A stretch of DNA of 32,361 nt from Rhodoplanes roseus (GTDB taxonomy: Bacteria; Pseudomonadota; Alphaproteobacteria; Rhizobiales; Xanthobacteraceae). Positions 1-7,289 of the stretch are shown in pieces. The stretch's first letter is position 1. Every line of letters begins with the position of its first letter. The position numbers and the translations under genes were made by a program. Location: the NCBI RefSeq assembly GCF_003258865.1, contig NZ_NPEX01000046.1, forward strand, positions 1 through 32,361, in the 5' to 3' direction. A model generated the notes under the pieces. That model was not told the DNA's origin and did not search any database. It saw only the letters and a program-made list of their open reading frames with translations.

Positions 1-339
1 GCGACAGAACAGCCGGGGAGACGCATGCACGTGATGGTGACGGGAGCGGCCGGCATGATCGGCCGCAAGCTCGCCGACCGCCCGCGCCTCGGCGGCGCCG
101 TCCGGCCGCAGGCCATGGTCGACCGTGACGGCGACGAGACGCGGCCCCTCCCTCAGGCTGCTCCGCCAGGAAGCCGCGATCCGCAGAAGGGCGGTGGAAT
201 CGGGGCCGCCCGAGACGGCGAGGATCAAGACCGGCAGGGACGCGAGGTCGGAGAACAGGTCCGCCGCTTCGGTGTCGCCGATCGGCGCGGCGTCTTCGGC
301 TCGGGGAGCACCGGGGGGACCGTCAGAGGCAGTGGACAC
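1..339 (-). CDS. tilS: tRNA(Ile)-lysidine synthase, N-terminal part (cut by the window edge)
   Basis: TilS makes lysidine at C34 of the CAU-anticodon tRNA-Ile, so that it reads AUA. The visible part has the PP-loop ATP pyrophosphatase signature SGGPDS (residues 43-48), followed by LVAVTVDHGLRPD, the usual second strand of the family. The start chosen is GTG at 339. It is the only start codon after an in-frame stop upstream, and it overlaps the end of cpoB by 17 bases, which suggests coupled translation. The resemblance stops at about residue 92 (position ~62): instead of the expected helix and PHRTL-type strand, the frame reads DHAGRSRHHHVHASP, which is the antisense of an epimerase start. 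The last 20 residues are therefore probably not TilS. In related genomes tilS follows cpoB and is followed by ftsH. Confidence 0.8.
   Translation of the reverse strand, partial: MSTASDGPPGAPRAEDAAPIGDTEAADLFSDLASLPVLILAVSGGPDSTALLRIAASWRSSLREGPRLVAVTVDHGLRPDGAAEARAVGELAADHAGRSRHHHVHASPRLFCR
25..82 (+). pseudogene. 5' fragment of an NAD-dependent epimerase/dehydratase gene
   Basis: About 19 codons from the ATG read MHVMVTGAAGMIGRKLADR. This is the glycine-rich nucleotide-binding start (TGAAGMIG) of extended short-chain dehydrogenases, and it most resembles D-erythronate dehydrogenase (DenD)-type proteins. A purine-rich GGGGAG lies just upstream, at about 14-19, at normal spacing. After about position 82 the frame stays open to 375 but loses all resemblance to an epimerase, because it then runs antisense to tilS. 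I therefore read this as the first codons of a foreign gene joined to tilS, either by a rearrangement or by an assembly error at the edge. The family is fairly clear from so short a piece; the exact enzyme is not. Confidence 0.45.
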
Positions 340-1441
340 GCTTCTGTTCGCGCTCCACGGTCTGCTTCACGTTGATCGAGGCGCGGGGATAGCGGGCGCC
401 GATCTGGGCGAAGCTGGCGCAAGCCATGTCTTTCTGGTTCATGGCGGCGAGCGACTGGCCGAGGCGGAGGAACGCGTCGGCGCCCTTCGGATTGGCGCCG
501 GCACGCTGGGTCACGGCCAGGAAGGCGTCGGCCGCCTCCTTGTAGGACTTCCGCAGGAAGAGGCTCTCGCCGAGCCAGTACTGGGCATCCACGGCGAGGC
601 GGTCGCCCGGATGCTTGCGCAGGAACTCGCGAAACGTCTGCTCGGCCAGCGCATAGTCCTTGCGCAGCACATAGCCGTAGGCGAGGTCGTACTCGTCCTT
701 CGCGCCGGCGCCGGGCGGCAGGGTCGCGAGCTGAGCGCCGGTGGCGTTCGGATTGCGCTGAGGCGGCGGCGGCAGCGCGCCCCCGCCGGCGGGACCGCGC
801 GCCAGCGACGGATCGCTGGCGGCCGCGGCCGACATGCTGGACAAATCGAGCGGCGCGCCGGGCTGGCCGAGCACGCGCGGCGTGCCGGGTGCGCCCGGGC
901 TCTGGCTCGGGTCGAAGGCGTCGCCGCGACGTCCGCGGCCGGCCGGAGCCGTCGCCGTGGCATCGGCCGCCGCATAGGCCTGTCCGCCACCATAAGGCTG
1001 CTGGGCCGGCGGCGCCGGCAGCTCGGTTGCCCCGGCGGGCGGCGCATAAGCCTGCTGTTGGGGCGGCGCCACCGGCGCTTCGCCGCGGCGGCCCGGAACC
1101 GCCGACGGCGCCGCGGAGGGCGCGCCGCGTCCGCCGCCACGGCCGAGCTCCTGGAAGCGGAACTCGTAGTCCTCCTGCATCCGCTTGAGCTGCTGCTCGA
1201 GCTGCTGGTTGCGGAACTGGGCCTGCTCGAGGTCGCCGGTGAGCCGGCGCATCTGGCTCTCGAGCTGGTTCAGCCGGACGACCAGGTCGGATTCCGACAT
1301 CTGGGCGGCGGCCGGCGTCGCCGCGCCGACCAGAGGCCCGACGACGAGAGGCCCGGCGAGCAGAAGCCCGGCGAGCAGCACGAGCGGCCGGGACCATGCC
1401 GGACCGCACCTCGGGAGTGTCGGATGGGATCGCTCGATCAT
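323..1441 (-). CDS. cpoB: Cell division coordinator CpoB (YbgF), Tol-Pal associated
   Basis: A periplasmic protein of 372 residues that links the Tol-Pal system to peptidoglycan synthesis during constriction. Residues 1-47 look like a signal peptide, with a long hydrophobic stretch ending ATPAAAQ. Residues ~50-95 form a charged coiled coil (VRLNQLESQMRRLTGDLEQ...), matching the trimerisation domain that binds TolA. Residues ~96-250 are a low-complexity Pro/Gly/Ala/Gln linker, much longer than in E. coli. Residues ~253-368 hold TPR repeats (YVLRKDYALAEQTFREFLRKHP, YWLGESLFLRKSYKEAADAF). ATG 1441 is the only start that keeps the signal peptide; its ribosome binding site is weak. The gene lies 103 bases after pal and overlaps tilS, in the standard order. 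Confidence 0.93.
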   Translation of the reverse strand: MIERSHPTLPRCGPAWSRPLVLLAGLLLAGPLVVGPLVGAATPAAAQMSESDLVVRLNQLESQMRRLTGDLEQAQFRNQQLEQQLKRMQEDYEFRFQELGRGGGRGAPSAAPSAVPGRRGEAPVAPPQQQAYAPPAGATELPAPPAQQPYGGGQAYAAADATATAPAGRGRRGDAFDPSQSPGAPGTPRVLGQPGAPLDLSSMSAAAASDPSLARGPAGGGALPPPPQRNPNATGAQLATLPPGAGAKDEYDLAYGYVLRKDYALAEQTFREFLRKHPGDRLAVDAQYWLGESLFLRKSYKEAADAFLAVTQRAGANPKGADAFLRLGQSLAAMNQKDMACASFAQIGARYPRASINVKQTVEREQKRVHCL

Positions 1442-1544
1442 GATCGCATCATAACGCGGGGGACATCGAAAATGCGACCGTCGCCCGCCTCGCCCGAGCG
1501 AAGCCGCTGTGCCGGCCCGCCAGGCGACGCGGAAGGACGGACGG

Positions 1545-2039
1545 TCACGAGCTCGCGTTCAGGACCGTGACGGCGCGGCGGTTCTGCGACCAGCACGAGA
1601 TGTCGTTGCAGACCGCGACCGGGCGCTCCTTGCCGTACGAGATCGTGCGCATGCGCTGAGCCGAGATGCCGCGCGAGATCAGATAATCGCGCACCGACTG
1701 GGCGCGCCGGGCGCCGAGCGCGATGTTGTACTCGCGGGTGCCGCGCTCGTCGGCATGGCCTTCGATGACGAAGGCGTACTGGCTGTAGTTCTGCAGCCAC
1801 TGGGCCTGCTTGTCGAGGGTCTGGCGGGCCTGCGGCGTGAGGTCCGTCTGGTCGCTCTCGAAGAACACCCGGTCGCCGACATTGACGACGAAGTCCTGCT
1901 GGCTGCCCGGCACGGCTGCGCCGCCGAGACCCGCTCCATTGGGATCGTTCGGCTTGTTGGCGCATGCCGCGAGCAGAAGCGCGCCCGCGAGCGCGGCCGC
2001 GATCCGTGCGCCGGTGCGCAGACGTTTAACATTCGGCAT
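1545..2039 (-). CDS. pal: Peptidoglycan-associated lipoprotein Pal
   Basis: An outer-membrane lipoprotein of 164 residues that anchors the outer membrane to peptidoglycan and is released or relocated by TolB and TolA. The N-terminus is a lipoprotein signal with lipobox LAAC (ALLLAACANK). The C-terminal two thirds is an OmpA-like domain: RVFFESDQTDLTPQA, then EGHADERGTREYNIALGARRA, which carries the Asp and Arg that grip meso-diaminopimelate, then YGKERP and NRRAV near the end. The start is set at ATG 2039 (MPNVKR) because GAGAAGGAG sits 7 bases in front of it; an in-frame ATG 18 bases upstream lies inside that ribosome binding site. It is separated from tolB by 416 bases containing palindromic repeats, so it may have its own promoter. 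Confidence 0.96.
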   Translation of the reverse strand: MPNVKRLRTGARIAAALAGALLLAACANKPNDPNGAGLGGAAVPGSQQDFVVNVGDRVFFESDQTDLTPQARQTLDKQAQWLQNYSQYAFVIEGHADERGTREYNIALGARRAQSVRDYLISRGISAQRMRTISYGKERPVAVCNDISCWSQNRRAVTVLNASS

Positions 2040-2046
2040 GCCGTAA

Positions 2047-2055
2047 CTCCTTCTC
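2047..2055 (-). promoter_or_regulatory. Ribosome binding site that fixes the pal start
   Basis: GAGAAGGAG on the minus strand lies 7 bases upstream of ATG 2039. It contains the strongest Shine-Dalgarno match in the tol-pal cluster, and it makes the alternative ATG at 2057 unlikely. Confidence 0.75.
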
Positions 2056-2135
2056 AACCTGCTCGGCGCCGGATGTGCCCCCCGGCTTGAAGCGCGTGCC
2101 TAACGGTCTAGCCCCGGTTTCGTTAAGCGAAGGTT

Positions 2136-2151
2136 CCGTCAACCTTGACGG
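2136..2151. promoter_or_regulatory. Dyad CCGTCAA-CC-TTGACGG upstream of pal
   Basis: Perfect 7-base arms separated by CC lie about 100 bases upstream of the pal start. The right arm read on the minus strand includes TTGACG, a possible -35 element, so a factor bound here could affect pal transcription. No good -10 element at 16-18 bases is visible, so this is only a candidate operator or promoter part. Confidence 0.3.
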
Positions 2152-2270
2152 GGTGTTGCCGCGACCCCGTGCGAATGAAGAATCGGCGGAAACCGTTTGG
2201 AATGGTTAATGCGTCGTGAACGCGGCGGCAGCGTGGCGAGGGGGGCCGGAGCCGCGCCGCACGGCGCGGT

Positions 2271-2404
2271 TCACCCTCCCCTGGAGGGGGGAAGGTCGCT
2301 CGCTGAAGGCGAGCGGGGGTGGGTGAAAGCCGCCCGCGTCGGCGCCCGGGGCTTCACCCCCTCCCGACGGCCTTCGGCCGCCCACCTCCCCTTCCAGGGG
2401 AGGT
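2271..2404. repeat. Pair of intergenic palindromic (REP-like) elements between tolB and pal
   Basis: This occupies most of the 416-base gene-free gap between tolB and pal. The left half has CTCCCCTGGAGGGGG-type and CTCGC...GCGAG arms. The right half contains GGCCTTCGGCC and a perfect 9-base palindrome, ACCTCCCCT-TCC-AGGGGAGGT (2384-2404). The two halves face each other with related GGTGGGTGA / TTCACCCCC flanks, as in a bacterial interspersed mosaic element. Such units are common between rhizobial genes and can act as mRNA processing or termination structures. Confidence 0.7.
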
Positions 2405-2455
2405 CGGAGATCGCGGCGACGCTGCGGCACAAATCGCGGCGGAGAATTCCGCTGC

Positions 2456-3790
2456 CTACGACAGCAGCGGCGACCAGGCGGGATCGGAGGCGAAGCTGGG
2501 GGTGCGGACGCGCTGCTCGTTGCGGCCGGTGACGTCGATCGTGTAGAGGGCCGGGCCCGAGCCGGGGTCGCGGAAGAACATCACGACGCGGCCGTTGGGC
2601 GCGAAGGTCGGGCCCTCGTTGTGGTAGCCGTCGGTCAGCAGGCGCTCGCCCGAGCCGTCCGGCTTCATGATGCCGATGCCGAAGCGGCCGCCGCCCTGCT
2701 TGGTGAAGGCGATGAAGTCGCCGCGCGGCGACCACACCGGGGTCGAGTAGGAGCCGTCGCCGAAGCTGATGCGCTGGGCGCCGCCGCCGCCCGCCGACAT
2801 GACGTAGATCTGCTGCTTGCCGCCGCGGTCGGACTCGAAGCAGATGCGCGAGGCGTCCGGCGAGAAGCACGGCGCCGTGTCGATCGCCGGCGTGTCGGTG
2901 AGCCGGGTGGTCGCCTTGGAGCGCAGATCCATCACGAACAGGTTGGAGTTGCCGCCCTGCTGCAGGCTCATGATGACGCGCTGGCCGTCCGGCGAGAAGC
3001 GCGGCGAGAAGGTCATGCCGGGGAAGTTGCCGACGATCTCGCGCTGGCCGGTTTCGACATTGAGCAGGTAGACGCGCGGGTCGCCCTGCCCGAACGACAT
3101 GTAGGTGATCTCCTGCGTCGTCGGCGAGAAGCGCGGGGTGAGCACCAGGTCGTCGCCGCGGCTGAGATAGCGGACATTGGCGCCGTCCTGGTCCATCAGG
3201 GCGAGGCGCTTGATGCGGCGCTCTTTCGGGCCGGTCTCGTCGACGAAGACGATGCGGGTGTCGAAGTAGCCCTTCTCGCCGGTGAGCCGCTCGTAGATCG
3301 CGTCCGAGATGATGTGGGCGATGCGGCGCAGATTGTCGGGCGAGGTGAAGTATTGCTGGCCGGTGAGCTGGGCGGCCCCGAACACGTCCCACAGGCGGAA
3401 CTCGGCCTTGAGCCGGCCGTCGGCCTGGCGGGTCAGCCGGCCGGTGACCAGCGCCTGGGCGTTGATGGCGCGCCAGTCCGGGAAGCGCGGCTGGGTGTCG
3501 ATGGTGGTGATGCGCTCGATATAGGCGGCTTGGTCGATCGGGGCGAACAGGCCCGAGCGGCGCAGGTTCGCCGTGATGATCTGGCTGATGCCGCGCGCCG
3601 CCTCGATGTCGGCCGGGCTGCCGCCGACGAAGTCCGGGATGGCGATCGGGACCGGCTGGACGTTGCCCTGGGTGACGTCGATCCGAAGCTGCGCATGGGC
3701 CTGGCGGCCGGGCAGGCCGACCAGCGCGCCGGCGCCCGCCGCGGCGGCGGATGCGAGCAGGAGACGGCGGCGGGTGAAACGCTCGAGCAT
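2456..3790 (-). CDS. tolB: Tol-Pal system beta-propeller protein TolB
   Basis: A periplasmic protein of 444 residues that binds Pal and is freed from it when TolA pulls on it with proton-motive energy from TolQR. The export signal occupies residues 1-33 and ends QAHAQ. It begins [20 protein letters not shown], which looks like a twin-arginine (Tat) signal (TRRRLLL) rather than a plain Sec signal. The N-terminal alpha/beta domain (~35-170, [19 protein letters not shown]) is followed by a six-bladed propeller with repeated [46 protein letters not shown] and SDPAWSP motifs. ATG 3790 is preceded by AAAGGA. The gene lies 104 bases downstream of tolA. Confidence 0.96.
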   Translation of the reverse strand: MLERFTRRRLLLASAAAAGAGALVGLPGRQAHAQLRIDVTQGNVQPVPIAIPDFVGGSPADIEAARGISQIITANLRRSGLFAPIDQAAYIERITTIDTQPRFPDWRAINAQALVTGRLTRQADGRLKAEFRLWDVFGAAQLTGQQYFTSPDNLRRIAHIISDAIYERLTGEKGYFDTRIVFVDETGPKERRIKRLALMDQDGANVRYLSRGDDLVLTPRFSPTTQEITYMSFGQGDPRVYLLNVETGQREIVGNFPGMTFSPRFSPDGQRVIMSLQQGGNSNLFVMDLRSKATTRLTDTPAIDTAPCFSPDASRICFESDRGGKQQIYVMSAGGGGAQRISFGDGSYSTPVWSPRGDFIAFTKQGGGRFGIGIMKPDGSGERLLTDGYHNEGPTFAPNGRVVMFFRDPGSGPALYTIDVTGRNEQRVRTPSFASDPAWSPLLS

Positions 3791-3894
3791 CGGGATTCAT
3801 CCTTTGGCGCCCCGAGGGGCGGAGCCGGGGCTGCGGCTACGGTCGGGCCCGGGCACCGAGCGGTCGGTGGCGCGGCAGGGTCCGAAGGGGGCCG

Positions 3895-4875
3895 TCAGCC
3901 CCGGAACATATCGCGGGGATCGAACGTGACTTCAACATCCTTCCACACATCGTACTTGGCGATGGGGAGACGGTAGGGCTGGCAGCGCCGGACGGCGCGC
4001 AGCGCGGCCTCGGCGGCGATCTGGAATTGCGGGTGGCCGCCGCGGTTCATCACCGCCGGATCGACCGACAGCGAGCCGTCCTGGCGAAGCTGCAGGCGCA
4101 CCCGGACGATCAGCTCGCGGCCGTCGACGGCGCCGGCCGGCGGGTTCCAGCAGGCCTGGATCTGGGCCCGCAGGGCGTCGATCTCGCTCTGGGTCAGGGT
4201 GGCGGAGCGGCCGCTGGCGAGCCCGAGCGAGGCGGTCTGGTTGATGGTGTCGCCGGTCGCGGCCTCGCGCCGCGGCGACTGCTTGTCCAAGAGGGCGGCG
4301 ATCTTGCCCGGATCGAAGGCGTTGCGCTGGGCCTCTTCCTTGCGCTTCTGCTCCTCGGCCTTCTTCTTCTCTTCCGCCTTCTTCTTCTGCTCTTCGGCCT
4401 TGCGCTTCTGGTCCTCGACCTTCTTCTGGTCCTCGACCTTCTTCTGCTCCTCGGCCTTCTTCATCGCCTCGAGCGCCGGATCGGGCGGCGGCGCCTCGGC
4501 CGGCTTCGCCTTCTCGGGCTCGGCCTGCTTCTCCGGCTCGGCCTTGGCCTTCTCTGGCTTGGGCTCGGGCTTCTTCGGCTCCGGGATCGGCATCGGCTCG
4601 GCCGACGCCGTCTGGATGGCCGGCTTCTTCTCGATCTTGGTGAGCTCCTCGACCGGCTTCTGCTCGCCGATCTTCTCCACCAGCGGCTTCGGCGTCTCGA
4701 CCTTCTTGGCCGTCTTCATGCCGGCCGTGATCTGGGTGAACTCGCTGTCCGAGATCACGTCGATCGGCAGCGACTCGGTCGTGTTGGCCTCCAGCGGCTT
4801 CACCACGAAGGTGACCAGCCCCCACAGGATGAGGACCGCGTGGCCGACGGCCGATATGGTCAGCGCCTTGCGCAA
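3895..4875 (-). CDS. tolA: TolA, inner-membrane energy-transducing protein of Tol-Pal
   Basis: 326 residues in three parts. An N-terminal membrane anchor (ISAVGHAVLILWGLVTFVV, ~8-26) carries the SxxGH motif that contacts TolQR. A long helical, periplasm-spanning region (~60-200) begins Pro/Lys/Glu-rich and then becomes heptad-like EEQKKKAEE repeats. The C-terminal TonB/TolA-type domain (~230-322) has two cysteines (QACW, RRCQPY) that probably form a disulphide. The start appears to be TTG at 4875, 4 bases after the tolR stop. No ATG or GTG exists in frame upstream without running deep into tolR, and any later start would remove the membrane anchor. Translation is probably coupled to tolR. An ATG-only gene finder would miss this N-terminus. 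Confidence 0.93.
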   Translation of the reverse strand: MRKALTISAVGHAVLILWGLVTFVVKPLEANTTESLPIDVISDSEFTQITAGMKTAKKVETPKPLVEKIGEQKPVEELTKIEKKPAIQTASAEPMPIPEPKKPEPKPEKAKAEPEKQAEPEKAKPAEAPPPDPALEAMKKAEEQKKVEDQKKVEDQKRKAEEQKKKAEEKKKAEEQKRKEEAQRNAFDPGKIAALLDKQSPRREAATGDTINQTASLGLASGRSATLTQSEIDALRAQIQACWNPPAGAVDGRELIVRVRLQLRQDGSLSVDPAVMNRGGHPQFQIAAEAALRAVRRCQPYRLPIAKYDVWKDVEVTFDPRDMFRG

Positions 4876-4879
4876 CCGC

Positions 4880-5323
4880 TCAGGACCCCTGCTCGACCTC
4901 GGTGACCAGCGCGACCCGCTTGAAGCCCGCCGCCGAGAGCCGCCCCATCACCCGCATCACGGTGCCGTAGTCTACTTTCTTGTCGCCGCGCACATAGACG
5001 CGCTCCTCCAAGCCGCCGCGCGCCGCCGTGACGGCGGTCAGCTTGGCGACCAGCTCGTCGATCGGGATCTCGCTGTTCTGGAGGAAGACCTTCCCCTGCG
5101 TGTCGACCGAGATGGTCAGGGGTTCCTTGTCCTGGTCGAGGCTCTTGGCCTGGCTCTGCGGCAGGTCGAGCGGCACGCCGACGGTCAGAAGCGGCGCCGA
5201 CACCATGAAGATGATGAGCAGGACCAGCATCACGTCCACCATGGGCGTGACGTTGATGTCGCTCATCACCTGGTTGCGGCGACCCCGGCGCCTGCTCGCG
5301 CCTCCGGCCAGCATCATCCCCAT
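4880..5323 (-). CDS. tolR: TolR, ExbD-family stator protein
   Basis: 147 residues of the ExbD/TolR family. With TolQ it forms the proton-driven motor that energises TolA. There is a short basic cytoplasmic N-terminus, then one membrane helix (~24-44) starting SDINVTPMVDVMLVLLIIFMV, whose Asp is the conserved proton-carrying residue. The periplasmic domain contains VRGDKKVDYGTVMRVM near residues 112-127, the usual peptidoglycan-binding/dimer region. ATG 5323 is preceded by GGGACGGG at normal spacing. A 118-base gap with a hairpin separates it from tolQ, and 4 bases separate it from tolA. Confidence 0.95.
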   Translation of the reverse strand: MGMMLAGGASRRRGRRNQVMSDINVTPMVDVMLVLLIIFMVSAPLLTVGVPLDLPQSQAKSLDQDKEPLTISVDTQGKVFLQNSEIPIDELVAKLTAVTAARGGLEERVYVRGDKKVDYGTVMRVMGRLSAAGFKRVALVTEVEQGS

Positions 5324-5411
5324 TCCGTACCCGTCCCCGTGCCAGACGGCCGGCCACGACCAGGGTCGCGGACGACGTAGAAAACCACCGTTGTTTCAGC
5401 GCCTTGTCGCA

Positions 5412-5431
5412 CCGGACGGAGGACCGTCCGG
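5412..5431. repeat. Hairpin CCGGACGG-AGGA-CCGTCCGG between tolQ and tolR
   Basis: A perfect 8-base-pair stem with a 4-base loop lies 10 bases downstream of the tolQ stop. It has no T-run after it on the minus strand, so it is more likely an intercistronic RNA stem (processing or stoichiometry control) than a full terminator. Confidence 0.45.
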
Positions 5432-5441
5432 CGGCGGCGCC

Positions 5442-6134
5442 TCAGGCCCGCTCGTCGATCTGCCGCGACAGGATCGCGGAGAACTCGTCGGCGAAACCTT
5501 CCAGTCGCGAGGCCTGCTTGTTCACCTCGGACGAGAACTTATTGTAGAAAATGGTCGCCGGTATGGCGGCGACCAGCCCGATTGCGGTCGCGAACAGGGC
5601 CTCGGCGATGCCGGGGGCGACCACGGCCAGCGACGTGTTCTTGGACGCGGCGATCGACTGGAACGAGTTCATGATGCCCCAGACGGTGCCGAACAGGCCG
5701 ACGAAGGGGCTGGCCGAGCCGACCGTCGCCAGCACCAGGAGCCGTCGCTCCAGCCGCTCGACCTCGCGTGAGATGGTGACGTCCATCACCTTTTCGATGC
5801 GCATCTGCAGGCCGGCGAAGGAGCGGGTCGATCCCTCGAAGCTGCGCTTCCATTCGCGCATCGCCGCGACGAACAGGGCCGCCATCGAGTGGTTCGGCCG
5901 CGACGACAGCGACCGGTAGAGCTCCTCCAGCGACTGGCCGGACCAGAACGCCTGCTCGAAGCGGTTCATCGCCGTCCGGGTCCGCTGCAGCAGCAGGAAC
6001 TTCTCGATGGCGATCGCCCACACCCACACGGAGCAGGCGAGCAATCCCGTCATCACGATCTTGACGACCCAGTGGGCCTGCCAGAACAGAGCGAAGATCG
6101 AGAGATCGGCAGACACGCCGGCAGCTTCAGGCAT
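5442..6134 (-). CDS. tolQ: TolQ, MotA/ExbB-family proton channel
   Basis: 230 residues with three membrane helices: ~13-40 (ALFWQAHWVVKIVMTGLLACSV), ~130-155 (LATVGSASPFVGLFGTVWGI) and ~170-195 (GIAEALFATAIGLVAAIPATIFYN). The PFVGLFGTVWGIMNSF and EALFATAIGLVAAIPA motifs are diagnostic for TolQ/ExbB. The start is set at ATG 6134 (MPEAAG), preceded by GGAAACG. A longer reading frame exists upstream, but its translation is Arg-rich and not family-like. This is the first gene of the tol-pal run here. ybgC, which usually precedes it, is 4 kb away. Confidence 0.95.
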   Translation of the reverse strand: MPEAAGVSADLSIFALFWQAHWVVKIVMTGLLACSVWVWAIAIEKFLLLQRTRTAMNRFEQAFWSGQSLEELYRSLSSRPNHSMAALFVAAMREWKRSFEGSTRSFAGLQMRIEKVMDVTISREVERLERRLLVLATVGSASPFVGLFGTVWGIMNSFQSIAASKNTSLAVVAPGIAEALFATAIGLVAAIPATIFYNKFSSEVNKQASRLEGFADEFSAILSRQIDERA

Positions 6135-6351
6135 CGTTCGTTTCCAAGGCTCTCCGGCGCCGCGCCGGCCGCAGGGCCGCACGACGATCACACAAAGGCG
6201 GCGCCGGCCGGAGCGTCTCGCCCCCGCCGCCGCTGTCCGCATGGGCATGGATGCGAGCCGTCCCCATTCCCGGCCGCCCGACTCCAGGCGAAACGTGTCC
6301 AAATAAGGGCACCGCACCGCCGTCCCGGGGGCCAGTACGGCGCGGCCTCGG

Positions 6352-6366
6352 TTAATGCTCGGTAAA
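6352..6366 (-). promoter_or_regulatory. CtrA-box-like site upstream of tolQ
   Basis: On the minus strand the site reads TTTA-CCGAGCA-TTAAC, one mismatch from the CtrA consensus TTAA-N7-TTAA, and lies about 220 bases upstream of the tolQ start. The gene-free stretch 6135-6606 (472 bases) holds this site, a hairpin at 6524-6556 and no open frame that I can support. CtrA control of division genes is common in alphaproteobacteria, but a single weak match is not proof. Confidence 0.3.
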
Positions 6367-6523
6367 CAGAGCGAAGATTGGGCAAGTTCTAGAGATCGAG
6401 CGTTTCGTGAGTGCGACAGAGCAATCCGCGGATACGATGAGATGCTTGCGCGCCGCGCAACCGTGGTCGTGACGACTGAATGACATCGATCGCCGGCGGC
6501 TCGAACCGACGGCCTTACGACAG

Positions 6524-6556
6524 AAGGGCCGCGGCCTCTCGCGAGGCGCGGCCCTT
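6524..6556 (-). terminator. Terminator-like hairpin after the DUF2852 gene
   Basis: The arms AAGGGCCGCG(G)CCTC and GAGGCGCGGCCCTT pair over 14 bases, with one bulged G and a TCGC loop. On the minus strand it starts about 50 bases after the DUF2852 stop and is followed by CTGTCGT rather than a clean T-run. It probably separates that gene from tolQ. Confidence 0.5.
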
Positions 6557-6606
6557 CCGGTCGAAGAGGGGTCGGACGAGCCGGATCCGGGCCGTCCGGG
6601 GTGGCG

Positions 6607-7020
6607 TCAGCCCTGCGGCTGGGCGACGTCGGCCGAGGAGCGGCCGCGACGCTCGTTCATGAACTGGTCGAACTCGGCCTTGTCCTTGGCCATCCGCAGA
6701 CGCTGCAGGAAGTCCTTGAACTCGCGCTGCTCGTCCTCGAGCCGGCGGAGCGTCTCGGTGCGGTACTCGTCGAAGGCGCGATTGCCGCTCGTCGAGCCGC
6801 CGAACCAGTCGGCGCCGTCACGCTGCATGCGACCGCGCATGCGCTCCATCTTGTCCTGCCAGCGGGACATCCCGCGACCGTTCCAGCAACTCATGCGTCC
6901 GCTCCAGAAGGTGAAGGCGAGAAGGGCGAGGCCAACCGGCCACCAGAACACGAAGCCGAGGATCATGAGCGCCACCCAGGCGCCTGAACCGAGCTCGTCG
7001 AGTTTCGCTACGAAGGGCAT
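6607..7020 (-). CDS. DUF2852 small membrane protein
   Basis: 137 residues. The N-terminus MPFVAKLDELGSGAWVALMILGF followed by VFWWPVGLALLAFTFWSGRM gives one or two membrane segments (~13-42) and matches the DUF2852 family, widespread in rhizobia and of unknown function. Residues ~60-137 are a charged, probably cytoplasmic helical tail (LRRLEDEQREFKDFLQRLRMAKDKAEFDQFMNERR). ATG 7020 is chosen over the longer frame because the family begins here and GAGGAC lies 5 bases upstream. It has its own well-formed promoter (7067-7095) and a terminator-like hairpin downstream, so it is probably a monocistronic unit lodged between ybgC and tolQ. Confidence 0.85.
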   Translation of the reverse strand: MPFVAKLDELGSGAWVALMILGFVFWWPVGLALLAFTFWSGRMSCWNGRGMSRWQDKMERMRGRMQRDGADWFGGSTSGNRAFDEYRTETLRRLEDEQREFKDFLQRLRMAKDKAEFDQFMNERRGRSSADVAQPQG

Positions 7021-7048
7021 GGTCGTCCTCGCGGTGTCCTCATGGTGA

Positions 7049-7061
7049 ATGTTAATTACAT
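7049..7061. promoter_or_regulatory. Palindromic operator candidate over the DUF2852 transcription start
   Basis: ATGTTAATTACAT has ATGT/ACAT arms around an AT-only centre. It sits in an AT-rich island quite unlike the surrounding DNA, at the position where transcription from the adjacent promoter should begin. A repressor bound here would block that promoter. The protein is unknown. Confidence 0.4.
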
Positions 7062-7066
7062 TTACA

Positions 7067-7095
7067 TAGATACGGCCGACCCCGGGGATTGTCAA
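7067..7095 (-). promoter_or_regulatory. Sigma-70-type promoter of the DUF2852 gene
   Basis: On the minus strand TTGACA (7095-7090) and TATCTA (7072-7067) are separated by exactly 17 bases. Transcription would start near 7060, giving a leader of about 40 bases before ATG 7020. This is close to the ideal housekeeping promoter, which is rare in GC-rich alphaproteobacterial DNA. Confidence 0.75.
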
Positions 7096-7289
7096 GACGA
7101 CCCAAACCGGAGGTCGTCGAAATTTCGGATCCGAGCGCCCCTCGCAGCGGCCGATTTCGCCTGCGGCAGAGCGGCTGCCGGCTGATCGGCGCTCGCGGAA
7201 TCAGGTGGCCCGCGAAACCCGCGGCACAAGGGCGATGCGAGGAAAAGTTGCGCGGCCGCAGGCCGCAGTCGCCGGCGCGCGAGCCGCGG

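Noticed and set aside
25-375. A complete 116-residue plus-strand gene
   Set aside because: Only the first 19 or so residues resemble a protein family; the remainder is antisense to tilS and cpoB.
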